DNA from: a virus | Reading direction: 5' to 3' (one strand) | Length of the DNA: 64,000 nt | IMG/VR virus record: IMGVR_UViG_3300049927_000072 | Span: 1-64,000 of that record | Shown here: positions 1 to 8,224 of the stretch, piece after piece | How the letters are laid out: every line of letters starts with the position of its first letter | Numbering within the stretch: the stretch's first letter is position 1 | Notes under the pieces: model-generated | What the model saw: the letters and a program-made list of their open reading frames with translations, nothing else | What the model was told of the DNA's origin: nothing | Databases searched by the model: none | Translations under genes and position numbers: made by a program

Positions 1-113
1 ATGGTGCAAGCGAAAATCAAAATGATAATGATGCAGATTTGCAGCCCTGTCAGGTCGTCCAGCGGCTCGTCGTCATAGTCATTGTCGTTCGGCGGGATCG
101 GATAGCTCGGCAT
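1..113 (-). CDS. Partial gene, small acidic membrane protein
   Basis: The frame opens with ATG at 113 and runs off the window edge, giving 37 visible residues. The visible part is MPSYPIPP, then an acidic stretch (NDNDYDDEPLDD), then a hydrophobic run (ICIIIILIFAC) that looks like a membrane segment. A run of seven G residues ends six bases before the ATG, which matches the G-rich ribosome-binding sites used elsewhere here. An overlapping 33-codon frame at 79-180 competes but lacks this site. Function unknown. Confidence 0.5.
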   Translation of the reverse strand, partial: MPSYPIPPNDNDYDDEPLDDLTGLQICIIIILIFACT

Positions 114-176
114 TGATTGCCCCCCCAGTGTGCCGAGAATGATCGAGCACCACATGAATGTAAAACAGGATCGGGT

Positions 177-353
177 TCATTCGGGGGGTTCCTTTTTCTT
201 GTTGATCTCGTAGTGATAGACGTGCCGGTATGGCGGGTGGCCGTTCCAGCCGTCGTTGATTTCCGTGATGATCGCGGCGTCGGCACCATCGATCCGTAGC
301 TGTGCATTCGGATTGAGCGTGAGCAGCGTGTCTATCAGGTCACCGACTGTCAT
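177..353 (-). CDS. Small hypothetical protein (58 aa)
   Basis: The ATG is at 353 and the TGA ends at 177. The protein begins MTVGDLIDTLLTLNPNAQL and ends in the charged tail EINKKKEPPE. The start of this protein, a 'dLi..L..lnPda.v' pattern, resembles small phage proteins of unknown role. It lies downstream of the helicase on the same strand and is probably the distal part of the same operon. Confidence 0.6.
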   Translation of the reverse strand: MTVGDLIDTLLTLNPNAQLRIDGADAAIITEINDGWNGHPPYRHVYHYEINKKKEPPE

Positions 354-389
354 TATAAAGTACCCCCGGTTTCGATAAGGTATGTCTTA

Positions 390-1835
390 TCACAAGTTTG
401 TCTGCAACAGGACATCTCGCAGGCCAGTGCCGCTCACAACATCGGCGAGCAACAACTTACCCTCGACGATATCCCAGTTGCGATCATCGACTGTTCCGTA
501 CGTGCGCAACCGAATGATAGATACCGGCTTTCCACCTTTCATTGTCGCACGCTCTTCGGCCTGCGCGATTGTCTTCGCGTCCGGTGTGCTAGAAAAAAAC
601 AGCACCGCATCAGCTGCGGAAAAGTCTCGGCCCTCGCCGCCTGCCCCCGGCTGGCCGAGCAGCACGGTATATTTCAGATCATTTTGGAACGAGAGCCTGA
701 TGTCTTCACGATCTTCCGTGGGGACGCCCCCATGGTATTCGTGAAACCGATAGCCAGCCTCCTTGAGCTTGATCGCGCATCGCCGGATGTCTTCGCGAAA
801 ACGGCACCATATGATTGTCTTGCCCGGCAGCGTCCCATCCACTTGCTCGACCATCGCATCATAGATCGGCGCATCGGGATCAATGGTGACGATGCCTTCG
901 GGCGACATTACATAGCCGTTGAGAATTTGTTGCAGCTTCTGCACCCGCGGCCCTCCGTCGGGTGCGCTCACGCGAGCGTCGCCGATCTCGACCAAGTGGC
1001 GCGCGACCATCTCAAGATACGCACGACGTTGTATCTCCGACATAACGACCGGACGATCAATGCGGAGTAGCTCCGGCATGTCCTCGACATCGGAGCGCAG
1101 CACCACGGAAGAAAATCTCGCCATCTTGGCGCGAAGCTCTTCCATGTTCCGATAGCCCTTGAGCTTCGGCCGCTGTTTCCAATGACCCGGTTTTTTCTCA
1201 AAAATCCATTCGGCGAAATAATTGACGAACGGTGTATACTTTTCGAAGCCGAGCGCCATCGGCTGCAAGATTTCATAGATCGAAAACGCCCGCAGCGGCG
1301 AATTGAGAATGGCTGTGCCTGTCTCGACCGTCCGATACGTTGCATGCTTCGCTAGTCCGCGCGCGAGCCGTGTGCGTTTTGCGCCGGGGCGTCCGAAGTG
1401 ATGCGCCTCCGAGACGACAAGGTGAAACATGCGAAACGTGGCTTCCATAAATTCACGGATCGCGGCCTGACAATCCGGCACGATCAGTGCTTCCATATTC
1501 ACCGCGAACCATTTGGTGCCGCCCGGCGTGTCGATAAACTTGCGCCACGCTGCCTTAACTTCCCAGTCGTTACGGTTCGGCGTACTCCACGCGAATGTCA
1601 GATGCGGACCGGTCTCTTCTGACGCCCATTTTGGGATTTCATTTTTCGTCCAATTGATATGCACGCCGTTCGGCGCAATGATAAGCGCGCCGCCGACACG
1701 ATTGTGTTTTCGGTGGTAGCACGTCTTGTCAATCACGGCCTTGGATTTGCCAGTCCGCATAGACCATAGAAGCGCGCGCGCCTTCTTATCGCGCCCAATT
1801 TGAAATTCGTGCGCTTGGTGCCGCCAGTTAGGCAT
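390..1835 (-). CDS. SNF2/DEAD-like phage helicase (SF2)
   Basis: 481 aa. The ATG at 1835 (MPNWRHQAHEF) was chosen because it overlaps the stop of the upstream gene by 8 bases; upstream in-frame codons are low quality. Helicase motifs are readable: Walker A MRTGKS at about 26-31, a motif II written SEAH (about 142-145) instead of DEAH, motif III TGTAILNS, and a C-terminal motif VI region QAEERATMKGGKPV. This fits SF2 helicases of the phage replication module that also encodes Pol A, DUF2815 and DUF2800 proteins. It probably unwinds or remodels DNA during phage replication or recombination. The Ser in motif II replaces the usual metal-coordinating Asp. Confidence 0.85.
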   Translation of the reverse strand: MPNWRHQAHEFQIGRDKKARALLWSMRTGKSKAVIDKTCYHRKHNRVGGALIIAPNGVHINWTKNEIPKWASEETGPHLTFAWSTPNRNDWEVKAAWRKFIDTPGGTKWFAVNMEALIVPDCQAAIREFMEATFRMFHLVVSEAHHFGRPGAKRTRLARGLAKHATYRTVETGTAILNSPLRAFSIYEILQPMALGFEKYTPFVNYFAEWIFEKKPGHWKQRPKLKGYRNMEELRAKMARFSSVVLRSDVEDMPELLRIDRPVVMSEIQRRAYLEMVARHLVEIGDARVSAPDGGPRVQKLQQILNGYVMSPEGIVTIDPDAPIYDAMVEQVDGTLPGKTIIWCRFREDIRRCAIKLKEAGYRFHEYHGGVPTEDREDIRLSFQNDLKYTVLLGQPGAGGEGRDFSAADAVLFFSSTPDAKTIAQAEERATMKGGKPVSIIRLRTYGTVDDRNWDIVEGKLLLADVVSGTGLRDVLLQTNL

Positions 1836-2070
1836 TGGGCTTCGTCGTCGGGACGCGATCAGCCTTCGGGAGCAGCGCGCACTCCGGGCAGTATTGCTCC
1901 CAGTCATATCCGACAGGCTTCTGCGCAATCCAGCCGATGTCTTTCAATTCGTGAAAGCACTTGACGAATTCATCAATCGGTGAACCTTCATCGCCGTAAA
2001 ATTTATATTCTACGTGACAATGATCGCATGAGATCACCAACGTGTTGCTGTCAATTCTCTCGTGCGCCAT
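1828..2070 (-). CDS. Zinc-finger-like small protein (80 aa)
   Basis: The ATG at 2070 (MAHERIDSNTL) follows GGGGGCAGAAG, a good G-rich ribosome-binding site. Two Cys pairs, CDHC near the N-terminus and CPEC near the C-terminus, could bind zinc. The gene overlaps the helicase start by 8 bases and the HD-protein stop by 20, so it is part of the early operon. Function unknown; a DNA or protein-binding role is only a guess. Confidence 0.75.
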   Translation of the reverse strand: MAHERIDSNTLVISCDHCHVEYKFYGDEGSPIDEFVKCFHELKDIGWIAQKPVGYDWEQYCPECALLPKADRVPTTKPNA

Positions 2071-2965
2071 CTTCTGCCCCCTGTAGTGTGAATGTGCCGT
2101 GCACCCATTTCCAAGCCGGACGTGGAAACGTCCCGGCCTCTTTATCGCGCACGAGCATTCCTTCGTCCGTGCGCAATTTGACCTTGCCGACGCCACCGAG
2201 AAAATCGACCTCGATCAAATCATGGCCGCCGATGTCGCTGTATCCGTGAAAGTTGATCTTGTGCTTGATGCCCCATGTCTCGCGCAGATACCGGTACTCG
2301 CCGAACGCCTGCACAGAGTACGCCGCATAGCGCGTCAAGAACTGTTTCTCGGTATGCTCCGGCGTCCACGGGGTGATGATGATGTCGAGCGGGTTTTCAC
2401 TGTCGCGACCCCAGTCGTTGCCGCTGTCGGACATGAGTTGCGCGCGCTCGTCGGCGATGATGCGGCTATCAAGCTCGTCCTGAAAGGCCGGGATTGGCAG
2501 ATGCGACACGCCATACCACTCCCGCACGCAGTCATTGATCCGATGATCCCACGTGCGAAACTCTGGCATGTATTGTTTGACCGGCCGCGGCATATCCACG
2601 AGGTACGCTTCCGGGGCATCGTGCATCAAAATCTGCAAGCACTCGATTGGAGATTTCTTCAGCACCTGTTCAGCGTAGCTCGCGAGCAGGCACGAGTGCT
2701 GACCGACCGAGTAATGAAACTTGGTGTGGCCCGAGTAACGGCATTGCATGCTCAGCGCGTGCGCGATGTCGATCACTGAGATTGCGCTGGCTTCCGGAAA
2801 CAACGGGCGAAATTGCCGCCCAGTGTAGGTCTCGATAAACAGCGCTGCCTTATAGGCCGTGTCAGTCGGCAACGGTGGCGGCTGCACTGTTGGCAGCATG
2901 AGACCGCCGCCGGAGCGGATGTCGGCCTTTTCTTCTTCAATGTCCCGTCCCCCGATTTCGGTCAC
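2051..2965 (-). CDS. HD-domain phosphohydrolase (YfbR-like)
   Basis: 304 aa from a GTG start that overlaps the upstream stop as GTGA. The conserved core reads IETYTGRQFRPL, then DIAHALS..CR..GH, YSVGQH and HDAPEAYL. These are the metal-binding His, His-Asp and distal Asp of the HD family. Similar phage proteins are related to 5'-deoxynucleotidases and (p)ppGpp-hydrolase-like HD enzymes, suggesting nucleotide-pool control during replication. The C-terminal 80 residues look like a separate unknown region. It sits between polymerase and helicase in the replication operon. The substrate is not determined by sequence. Confidence 0.8.
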   Translation of the reverse strand: MTEIGGRDIEEEKADIRSGGGLMLPTVQPPPLPTDTAYKAALFIETYTGRQFRPLFPEASAISVIDIAHALSMQCRYSGHTKFHYSVGQHSCLLASYAEQVLKKSPIECLQILMHDAPEAYLVDMPRPVKQYMPEFRTWDHRINDCVREWYGVSHLPIPAFQDELDSRIIADERAQLMSDSGNDWGRDSENPLDIIITPWTPEHTEKQFLTRYAAYSVQAFGEYRYLRETWGIKHKINFHGYSDIGGHDLIEVDFLGGVGKVKLRTDEGMLVRDKEAGTFPRPAWKWVHGTFTLQGAEDGAREN

Positions 2966-3228
2966 TCTGCAATCCCCTCTATGATGTCGAACTTGCGCAA
3001 GATGTCATGTGCAAACTCGTACGCCTCGTCCGAACGCAGGATAGTCCACGCGAGAACTTCCCCAGTGTCTTTACTAAAGTACACGAGCCGCACTTGCTTC
3101 GCCTCAACGTGCTCGTCGATGCGACAGACATTGGATAGATAGGCCGTATCGTTGATCCGAACCGCATTTATTTTCTCAAGCGCGGTCCTATCCAACCTTC
3201 GGCCGTGATCGGCATCCCCGGTGCCCAT
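2962..3228 (-). CDS. Small hypothetical protein (up to 88 aa)
   Basis: The ORF starts with ATG at 3228, inside the 3' end of the polymerase gene. A TTG at 3195 is an alternative start with less overlap. The body (INDTAYLSNVCRIDEHVEAK...FAHDILRKFDIIEG) is well folded in character, with no known motif. It couples to the HD gene by a GTGA overlap. Start uncertain, function unknown. Confidence 0.6.
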   Translation of the reverse strand: MGTGDADHGRRLDRTALEKINAVRINDTAYLSNVCRIDEHVEAKQVRLVYFSKDTGEVLAWTILRSDEAYEFAHDILRKFDIIEGIAE

Positions 3229-5465
3229 TTTGGTACCTCGCTCATTATGTTTTCAAACTCTTTGAGTGTGGCTGTGCCGATAGGAGCTTCGGCGATAACT
3301 TCGTCGTGGATCGAAAGCAAAAGATCGAACTCGTCCCGCTGGTCGACGCGGTACATCGCCTCTGCCAGTAAATCGCGCGATGATGCCTGATCGTAATTCT
3401 CTACGAGCGTTCCGCCGTGTGTGCCGCAGCGCTTCCACTTGCGCGTGAACGTATCGCGGCCCATGAACGAAAGATGCGGAGATAGGAACGTCTTGGGTGC
3501 CTCATTGAGCAAAGTTTTTTTCTGTTTACCGGCGAGCCGCTCGGCATGGTAGCGCGCCTTGCGCAACGGCACGCCCTGTCGCGACGGGAACATGACAACC
3601 GTCGGCTTACCGTTGGCGTTGAGCGCCTTGAAACGCCAGTTGACTTTAGTGTGCACTTCAGGATCAAGATACGCGAGCAAACGGCCGCTCGGCAGCCGAC
3701 AGTGCAGGAAGCGGCCCTCGACAAAGTAGGAGACCGCGCCCTGACCAAATTCATCACCGCCGCAGTAGTGCTCGCCGCCCTGCTCGACAGCGGCGATGGC
3801 TGTGTCATTGGTCGCCTTCCACAGCGCCGGAATTTCCGGGTACATTTCCTTGCGATAAATTTTCACAATCATTTGGCAGAACTCGTCTTCGAGCCAAATG
3901 CCCTCTTCAGCCCAGACGGTCGCCTGAAACTTCTCCCACCCCATCGCGTAGCCCAGACCAAGAATGGCTTTCTTACCGAGTTGGCGTTCGGTCGGATTAT
4001 CTTTTTTATTGAGGGGTCGTTTATAGATGGCCTCCGCCATCGTGATGTACGGATCGCCGCCGGTCTGAAATAGCGTGAGCAGTGGCGCGCAGCCGGAAAG
4101 CCACGCGAGCTTGCGCGCCTCGATTGCGTTGAAGTCCGCGGCGTACAATTCACAGCCCGGCGACGCGATCAGTGCACCGCGCGCCGCCTTCGAGAGATGC
4201 ACGAGCGGCTCGCCCCACATCATTGTGATAAACTCTCGGTCGAGCGCTAGAATATCATCCCACGCTTCGCCCATATCTTTTGAATGGCCGCGCACGAAGT
4301 TGTGTGGCTGCACGCCTTTGCCAGACCATCGGCCGGTACGGTCCGCGCCGTTGTAGAGCATGATGTCGTGCAGGCGACCATCGGGGCAGACTGAGTTGAG
4401 CATCGCGCGGAATTTTGCCGTCGATGATCGGTTGACTTCGAGACAGATTTCCATTGCGCGCTTTACTTCAACGCCGTTCGGCCCGATATCTTCCCATACT
4501 TTCTCACGTCCGGGGCGTGCGGCTTCCTTGGCCTCTTCGCCAGCTTTCGTTGGAACGCCGTACAGTGCCATCGACAGCGTGTTGGCTTGCATGTCAGGCA
4601 GACCGGTTATCTCGCCGCCGGAGATTGCTTGCAGTCTTCCGTTGATCCACTTGCGCAGAGGGATGCGCTGCGATCCTTTTTCGATGCCAGTGAACGAATG
4701 CAATTCTTTATTGAGCCGATCCGCCTCGACTTTAGCCATGTCGAGCGCAATCCTAGCTGCGTCGAGATCGAGAGTGATGCCCCGCTGGTTCATGCGGAAA
4801 TCCATCACCCAATATTCGCGCTCGCGCTCCGACATCTCCGGCAGCCATTCGGAATAGCTGCGCTCGGTGCGAACGTCCTGCCCGCAGTAGAGCCAATTTT
4901 TTCGATGCTCGGCTTCCTCTTCGCAGAACTCCATCACGGTCGTGATCGTGGTCGCATCCTTTTTCGTGAAGCCTAACGCGATCAATTCGGGGTCAACCAC
5001 GCGGATAGTGCGCCGACGCGGCTTGCTCAGCTTGGTGATAAGTCGGCGACCGTCAGTATCCTTGCGCTGATCCAGCCCGGCGGCTGCGGCGGCGTCGCCC
5101 AGTCTTCGCGGCATCGATACGCACGAGCCTTTTGCGGCGGAGCAATACAATTGCTCTAACTTGATCTCAACATCGAACTCTGGAAATTCTCGGCGTAGCG
5201 TTTCATTCCAAGTATAAAACTCGAAGCCCGCGTTGTGAGCTTCAATTGGCTCGCCGTCACGAATGCGCTCGATTAGTTCATCAGGCCGCGGAGATTTTTC
5301 GATCCAAGGGTGATCGCGGTGCCATAGCTCGACTTCTTCAATCGGGCGCTCACTAAAATTCCAGCACAGGCAAAGAGCTTGCGTAGCTCGATCCATCGCA
5401 TAGCGCATCGCGCCGACCTTTGTCAGATCAACGACGCCGCGCGTTTCAAAGTCGAGTGTGATCAC
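3168..5465 (-). CDS. DNA polymerase I-like (family A) polymerase
   Basis: 765 aa, GTG start overlapping the upstream stop as GTGA. The N-terminus begins MITLDFETRG, with the DFET exonuclease motif I at residues 5-8, so a 3'-5' proofreading domain is likely. Polymerase motif A is YAADFNAIEAR, motif B is RQLGKKAILGLGYAMG, and motif C is IHDEV near residue 723. All catalytic Asp and Lys positions appear intact. It is the replicative polymerase, probably working with the primase-helicase at 18391 and the DUF2815 protein. Its length agrees with other phage family-A polymerases lacking the 5'-nuclease domain. Confidence 0.95.
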   Translation of the reverse strand: MITLDFETRGVVDLTKVGAMRYAMDRATQALCLCWNFSERPIEEVELWHRDHPWIEKSPRPDELIERIRDGEPIEAHNAGFEFYTWNETLRREFPEFDVEIKLEQLYCSAAKGSCVSMPRRLGDAAAAAGLDQRKDTDGRRLITKLSKPRRRTIRVVDPELIALGFTKKDATTITTVMEFCEEEAEHRKNWLYCGQDVRTERSYSEWLPEMSEREREYWVMDFRMNQRGITLDLDAARIALDMAKVEADRLNKELHSFTGIEKGSQRIPLRKWINGRLQAISGGEITGLPDMQANTLSMALYGVPTKAGEEAKEAARPGREKVWEDIGPNGVEVKRAMEICLEVNRSSTAKFRAMLNSVCPDGRLHDIMLYNGADRTGRWSGKGVQPHNFVRGHSKDMGEAWDDILALDREFITMMWGEPLVHLSKAARGALIASPGCELYAADFNAIEARKLAWLSGCAPLLTLFQTGGDPYITMAEAIYKRPLNKKDNPTERQLGKKAILGLGYAMGWEKFQATVWAEEGIWLEDEFCQMIVKIYRKEMYPEIPALWKATNDTAIAAVEQGGEHYCGGDEFGQGAVSYFVEGRFLHCRLPSGRLLAYLDPEVHTKVNWRFKALNANGKPTVVMFPSRQGVPLRKARYHAERLAGKQKKTLLNEAPKTFLSPHLSFMGRDTFTRKWKRCGTHGGTLVENYDQASSRDLLAEAMYRVDQRDEFDLLLSIHDEVIAEAPIGTATLKEFENIMSEVPKWAPGMPITAEGWIGPRLRK

Positions 5466-5824
5466 AGCGAGAATGGCCCCCCATAAACGGGCGGCACTTT
5501 GTGGAAAACTTCCTGCGGAACGTGGCGCTTGAACTCTTCATACAAAGTTGGGTGCACGTACAGGCGATCTTTGGTGAAAAATGCGGTCGGCTTTTGCACA
5601 AACTCGCCGCCGTATCGCTTGCACAACTTCTTATGCATGCGCATAGACCGATGCTTCGAGAATGGGAACAGACGCTCTTTGGTTTTCTCAAGCGCGTGCG
5701 GCGTTAGTACGATATGACGGCCGAGCCCATACCCGGGGCTTGGTATCCCGTCCACCACCATCGCCCGCATAGCTTCGCGGATCGTCTCAACTGAGATTGT
5801 TTCAAGCGAGGTTGTTGACATCAC
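5462..5824 (-). CDS. Hypothetical protein upstream of polymerase
   Basis: 120 aa, MMSTTSLETISVETIREAMRA at the start. It is a basic protein (KTKERLFPFSKHRSMRMHKKLCKRYGG) with a segment repeatedly mentioning KDRLYVHPTLYEEF. It overlaps the polymerase start by four bases. I recognise no family. The basic character and position suggest a nucleic-acid-related role in replication. Confidence 0.7.
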   Translation of the reverse strand: MMSTTSLETISVETIREAMRAMVVDGIPSPGYGLGRHIVLTPHALEKTKERLFPFSKHRSMRMHKKLCKRYGGEFVQKPTAFFTKDRLYVHPTLYEEFKRHVPQEVFHKVPPVYGGPFSL

Positions 5825-6026
5825 CTACCACGCGCAGCGTTGGCTTGAGAAATTCAGCCAGAGCGTCGCGTGCTTCCTGTCGTGCGTCCGCGACCGCATC
5901 GAATGCGGCGACTGGCGGCGTTTTGAAATTCGGCGGATTGCTGTGGATCGAGACTGCAACCGCGACCGACATCGTCTCGAAGGCTTCGACCACACGCTCG
6001 ATTTTCGTGTTGACTACGGCGTTCAC
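5802..6026 (-). CDS. Small helical protein (74 aa)
   Basis: GTG start at 6026 (MNAVVNTKIERVVEAF), touching the stop codon of the upstream gene by one base and overlapping the next gene by 23 bases. Mostly Ala, Val and charged residues and probably helical. No recognisable domain. Confidence 0.55.
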   Translation of the reverse strand: MNAVVNTKIERVVEAFETMSVAVAVSIHSNPPNFKTPPVAAFDAVADARQEARDALAEFLKPTLRVVGDVNNLA

Positions 6027-6256
6027 TAGACCAAGTCCTCGTCACGCCCGGCCAGATACGATAAGCGTGCGCCGATCATCGCCAACTCTTGCCGATTGCA
6101 ATAGTGCTTGACTTTGAACGTGCCTTCGTCTTCGCGGTCGATACAGACCACGACTATAGCTGTCGGGTTCGGAACCATTTCGAGGCAGTCATCGAGAATA
6201 TGCTGCACGCTCGGTGCAGCGCCGGGAAATAGCACAACGTTTTTCTTGTCGGCCAT
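6026..6256 (-). CDS. Small hypothetical protein (76 aa)
   Basis: MADKKNVVLFPGAAPSVQHIL at the start, then a beta-rich segment (TAIVVVCIDREDEGTFKVKHY) ending GRDEDLV. It starts six bases after GAGGGGG, a typical ribosome-binding site for this genome. The short N-terminal 'VVLFPG' pattern occurs in many small alphaproteobacterial and phage proteins, but no function can be assigned. Confidence 0.7.
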   Translation of the reverse strand: MADKKNVVLFPGAAPSVQHILDDCLEMVPNPTAIVVVCIDREDEGTFKVKHYCNRQELAMIGARLSYLAGRDEDLV

Positions 6257-6350
6257 GATGGTCCCCCTCGAAAAGTACCCGGTGGCCTTTTACAGCCACC
6301 GGGTTGCCCCCAAGTCACTCGCCTCCCCAAAGGCGAGCGTCCCCCGTTTC

Positions 6351-7013
6351 TTAGCCGAGCGGATCAGCGTCGGCAGTCTCTTCAACTCCGAGATCATCGC
6401 CTGCGTCGAACTCTGCGGCATCGCCGCCGAAGTCATCTTCCGCAGTCGAGAAGCCGGAGAAGCTTTCACCGTCGGCGAGCTTTTGCAGATTGCCCAGTCC
6501 GATGCTGACACCTTTGCCAAACTTATTATCGAAGGCGTACGGCAGGACGGACGCGCGAGCGTAGCACCCTGCGTAGAAATCACCTTCGTTTTCGATTGTG
6601 ATCGGCTGGCCCTTGCCGTCCACGACATTCGGGCGGCGCTTGGTCGAGGCCATCACGAAGAATGCGATGCCCGGGCCGTAGCCGTCGATGTCTGGCTTGG
6701 TTTCGCCACGCCGATACCAGATTGTCTGGCCCTTCGGAGTGAGCACTGTAGGAAGTCCGCACACCTTGAACGACGGGTTTGCCTTGACCATATCGTTGAG
6801 TGATTTCTTGAACTTCTCAATGCAAACGTCGTCCAGACGCTTGCGGATCGCAGACCACTTTGCTTTTTCGTCATCCGAAAACCCGGATGGTTGGAAAAGT
6901 CCGGTCACCGAGTATCGGCCCGCACTGCCTTCGAATGAAGATTTTTCGAACACGCTCGGAAAGCTAACCCGAAACTTCGGCGTGAGTAGCGTAGCGCTTT
7001 TTCCTTCTGCCAT
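6351..7013 (-). CDS. DUF2815 ssDNA-binding-like protein
   Basis: 220 aa if started at the ATG at 7013 (MAEGKSATLLTPKFRVSFPSVF); the ATG two codons upstream sits almost on the GAGGGGG site, so 7013 is better spaced. The sequence matches the DUF2815 pattern: FRVSFPSVFEK, then YSVTGLF, GPGIAFFVMASTKRRP and a very acidic C-terminal tail (DDFGGDAAEFDAGDDLG). This family is thought to be OB-fold, single-strand-binding-like, and the acidic tail resembles those that recruit partners in SSB and T7 gp2.5. It lies in the replication operon. The ssDNA-binding role is inferred from family context. Confidence 0.85.
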   Translation of the reverse strand: MAEGKSATLLTPKFRVSFPSVFEKSSFEGSAGRYSVTGLFQPSGFSDDEKAKWSAIRKRLDDVCIEKFKKSLNDMVKANPSFKVCGLPTVLTPKGQTIWYRRGETKPDIDGYGPGIAFFVMASTKRRPNVVDGKGQPITIENEGDFYAGCYARASVLPYAFDNKFGKGVSIGLGNLQKLADGESFSGFSTAEDDFGGDAAEFDAGDDLGVEETADADPLG

Positions 7014-7062
7014 TGTCATCCCCCTCTATCTGTTTTGCAATATATCGACGTTGGCGCATTGT

Positions 7063-7091
7063 GCGTAGCAGCTATGTTTTCGGCTTGTCAA
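7063..7091 (-). promoter_or_regulatory. Possible internal promoter before DUF2815 gene
   Basis: On the minus strand a perfect TTGACA (7091-7086) is followed after 17 bases by CTACGC (7068-7063), a poor -10. It would transcribe the abundant ssDNA-binding-like gene starting at 7013. The -35 lies inside the end of the preceding gene. Weak evidence. Confidence 0.3.
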
Positions 7092-7251
7092 CTTTTTCGA
7101 CAGGAAAATTTTTTATCGGGACAGCTTGACTTGGATCGGCAGAGCCGCGCAGTCCGTTGCGCATCCACTCACGCAAGTTTGTCATATGCGCCGTGATTTG
7201 TTTGCGCCGCTCTTCGCAGTTATCGCAGTCCTTGAAAGGATTGAAGCTCAT
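7072..7251 (-). CDS. Small Cys-containing protein (59 aa)
   Basis: Starts at ATG 7251 (MSFNPFKDCDNCEERRKQ), overlapping the preceding stop as ATGA. The CDNC pair near the N-terminus followed by a helical segment looks like a half zinc-finger. Ends with a Lys-rich tail. Unknown function. Confidence 0.6.
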   Translation of the reverse strand: MSFNPFKDCDNCEERRKQITAHMTNLREWMRNGLRGSADPSQAVPIKNFPVEKVDKPKT

Positions 7252-7349
7252 TTGACTTCGAACGCTGCAAAGAATAGCAGCCATCCAATGATCCAGTGCT
7301 CGGTTTCGCACCACATATAAAACGCGGCAAGCAAGAGAAGCGGCTCCAT
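7248..7349 (-). CDS. 33-aa single-pass membrane protein
   Basis: MEPLLLLAAFYMW, then a second hydrophobic stretch IIGWLLFFAAFEVK. The start lies two bases after the stop of 7352-7957, and its stop overlaps the next start as ATGA. Tiny membrane proteins of this kind recur along this arm. Function unknown. Confidence 0.55.
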   Translation of the reverse strand: MEPLLLLAAFYMWCETEHWIIGWLLFFAAFEVK

Positions 7350-7351
7350 TA

Positions 7352-7957
7352 TCAACTCCCCATGGGTGGCAGTACGAAACAGAAAACGTTCATGATCGCC
7401 TGCTCGTAGGTGCTGAGAAAAAGCACGCCGTGTCCTGTCGGGTTGCCATCTTTCGGTGGATTGACGCGCTCTTTGGGCACTTCGACTTTCGTCCCGTTCG
7501 CGATATACGCGCGGATCGACCCATCGGGATAGGTGATCGCGGAACCATCGGTGATAACAGCCGTATAGCTTCCGTCCGGATGTTTCTCGTACAGGTCCGC
7601 CGCATAAGCATCTCCGTAGCCGCAGCAACTATTGTTTGTGCCCGGCACTTTTAGCGTTTCGAACCAGTGCGCCGTCGGATTGTTTGGGTCGAAGCCTTTC
7701 TCCGCCCGCGCGTAGCTCACGAGCAAAATCAAGGCGATCACAATGGCGGCCGAGAGGCCCATGCCCGCAAAGAACGCGCGCACGTATCGAACTTTAGCGT
7801 ATGGGCTCGTGGTGCGGTTAAGCCGGATGCGATCCATCATCGCCTCAAGCTCCGACTTCTCGCGCAATATGCGGCAGCCAGTGCCGCACCAATCGCACTT
7901 GCTATCGGCGCGGCCCTCCCATTCGTGATGGCACTTGAGACACTTCAAGATCGGCAC
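7352..7957 (-). CDS. Zinc-ribbon, membrane-anchored protein
   Basis: 201 aa, GTG start. N-terminal zinc ribbon with Cys pairs CLKC (residues 6-9) and CDWC (21-24), a transmembrane helix at about 63-83, then an extracytoplasmic domain beginning GFDPNNPTAHWFETLK with SCCGYGDAYA. The C-terminal domain resembles small exported proteins I associate with Bradyrhizobium-type bacteria and their phages, so it is a host clue. It may act at the cell envelope. Function unknown. Confidence 0.75.
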   Translation of the reverse strand: MPILKCLKCHHEWEGRADSKCDWCGTGCRILREKSELEAMMDRIRLNRTTSPYAKVRYVRAFFAGMGLSAAIVIALILLVSYARAEKGFDPNNPTAHWFETLKVPGTNNSCCGYGDAYAADLYEKHPDGSYTAVITDGSAITYPDGSIRAYIANGTKVEVPKERVNPPKDGNPTGHGVLFLSTYEQAIMNVFCFVLPPMGS

Positions 7958-8224
7958 TTAGGCCACCATCCCTAGGGCCGCCATGTACACTTCGAGGATG
8001 GCGTCTTGCTCGCGCCGCTCGTCAGTGTCGAGCTTGCGCAGTCGGATCAGCGTGCGCAGCGCTTTGATGTCAAGGCCGGTGCCCTTGGCTTCGGCGTAGA
8101 CATCGCGGATGTCGTCAGCCATTGCCCGCTTCTCTTCTTCGAGCCGCTCAATGCGCTCGATAAACGCCTTGATCGAACTCTTTGCGACCTGCATGCCGCT
8201 CTTGATCTCTTCAGCCTTCGCCAT
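7958..8224 (-). CDS. GapR-like nucleoid-associated protein (DUF2312)
   Basis: 88 aa from ATG 8224 ([11 protein letters not shown]), placed behind GAGGGGGAAGACC. A coiled-coil N-terminal half ([18 protein letters not shown]) leads into the hallmark segment [20 protein letters not shown], then IRLRKLD and a C-terminal EVYMAALGM. This is the full-length pattern of DUF2312/GapR, the alphaproteobacterial protein known from Caulobacter to bind AT-rich and overtwisted DNA ahead of replication forks. A phage copy could relieve topological stress or recruit host gyrase/topoisomerase to phage DNA. That role in infection is inference. Confidence 0.85.
   Translation of the reverse strand: MAKAEEIKSGMQVAKSSIKAFIERIERLEEEKRAMADDIRDVYAEAKGTGLDIKALRTLIRLRKLDTDERREQDAILEVYMAALGMVA

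Noticed and set aside
2099-2779. 226-codon plus-strand ORF opposite the HD gene
   Set aside because: Antisense of the HD-domain gene, whose motifs are clear; no independent motifs in the ORF.
3546-4073. 175-codon plus-strand ORF opposite the polymerase
   Set aside because: Shadow of the polymerase gene, with no ribosome-binding site or known domain.
6108-6803. 231-codon plus-strand ORF
   Set aside because: Opposite the DUF2815 gene, which has matching family motifs.
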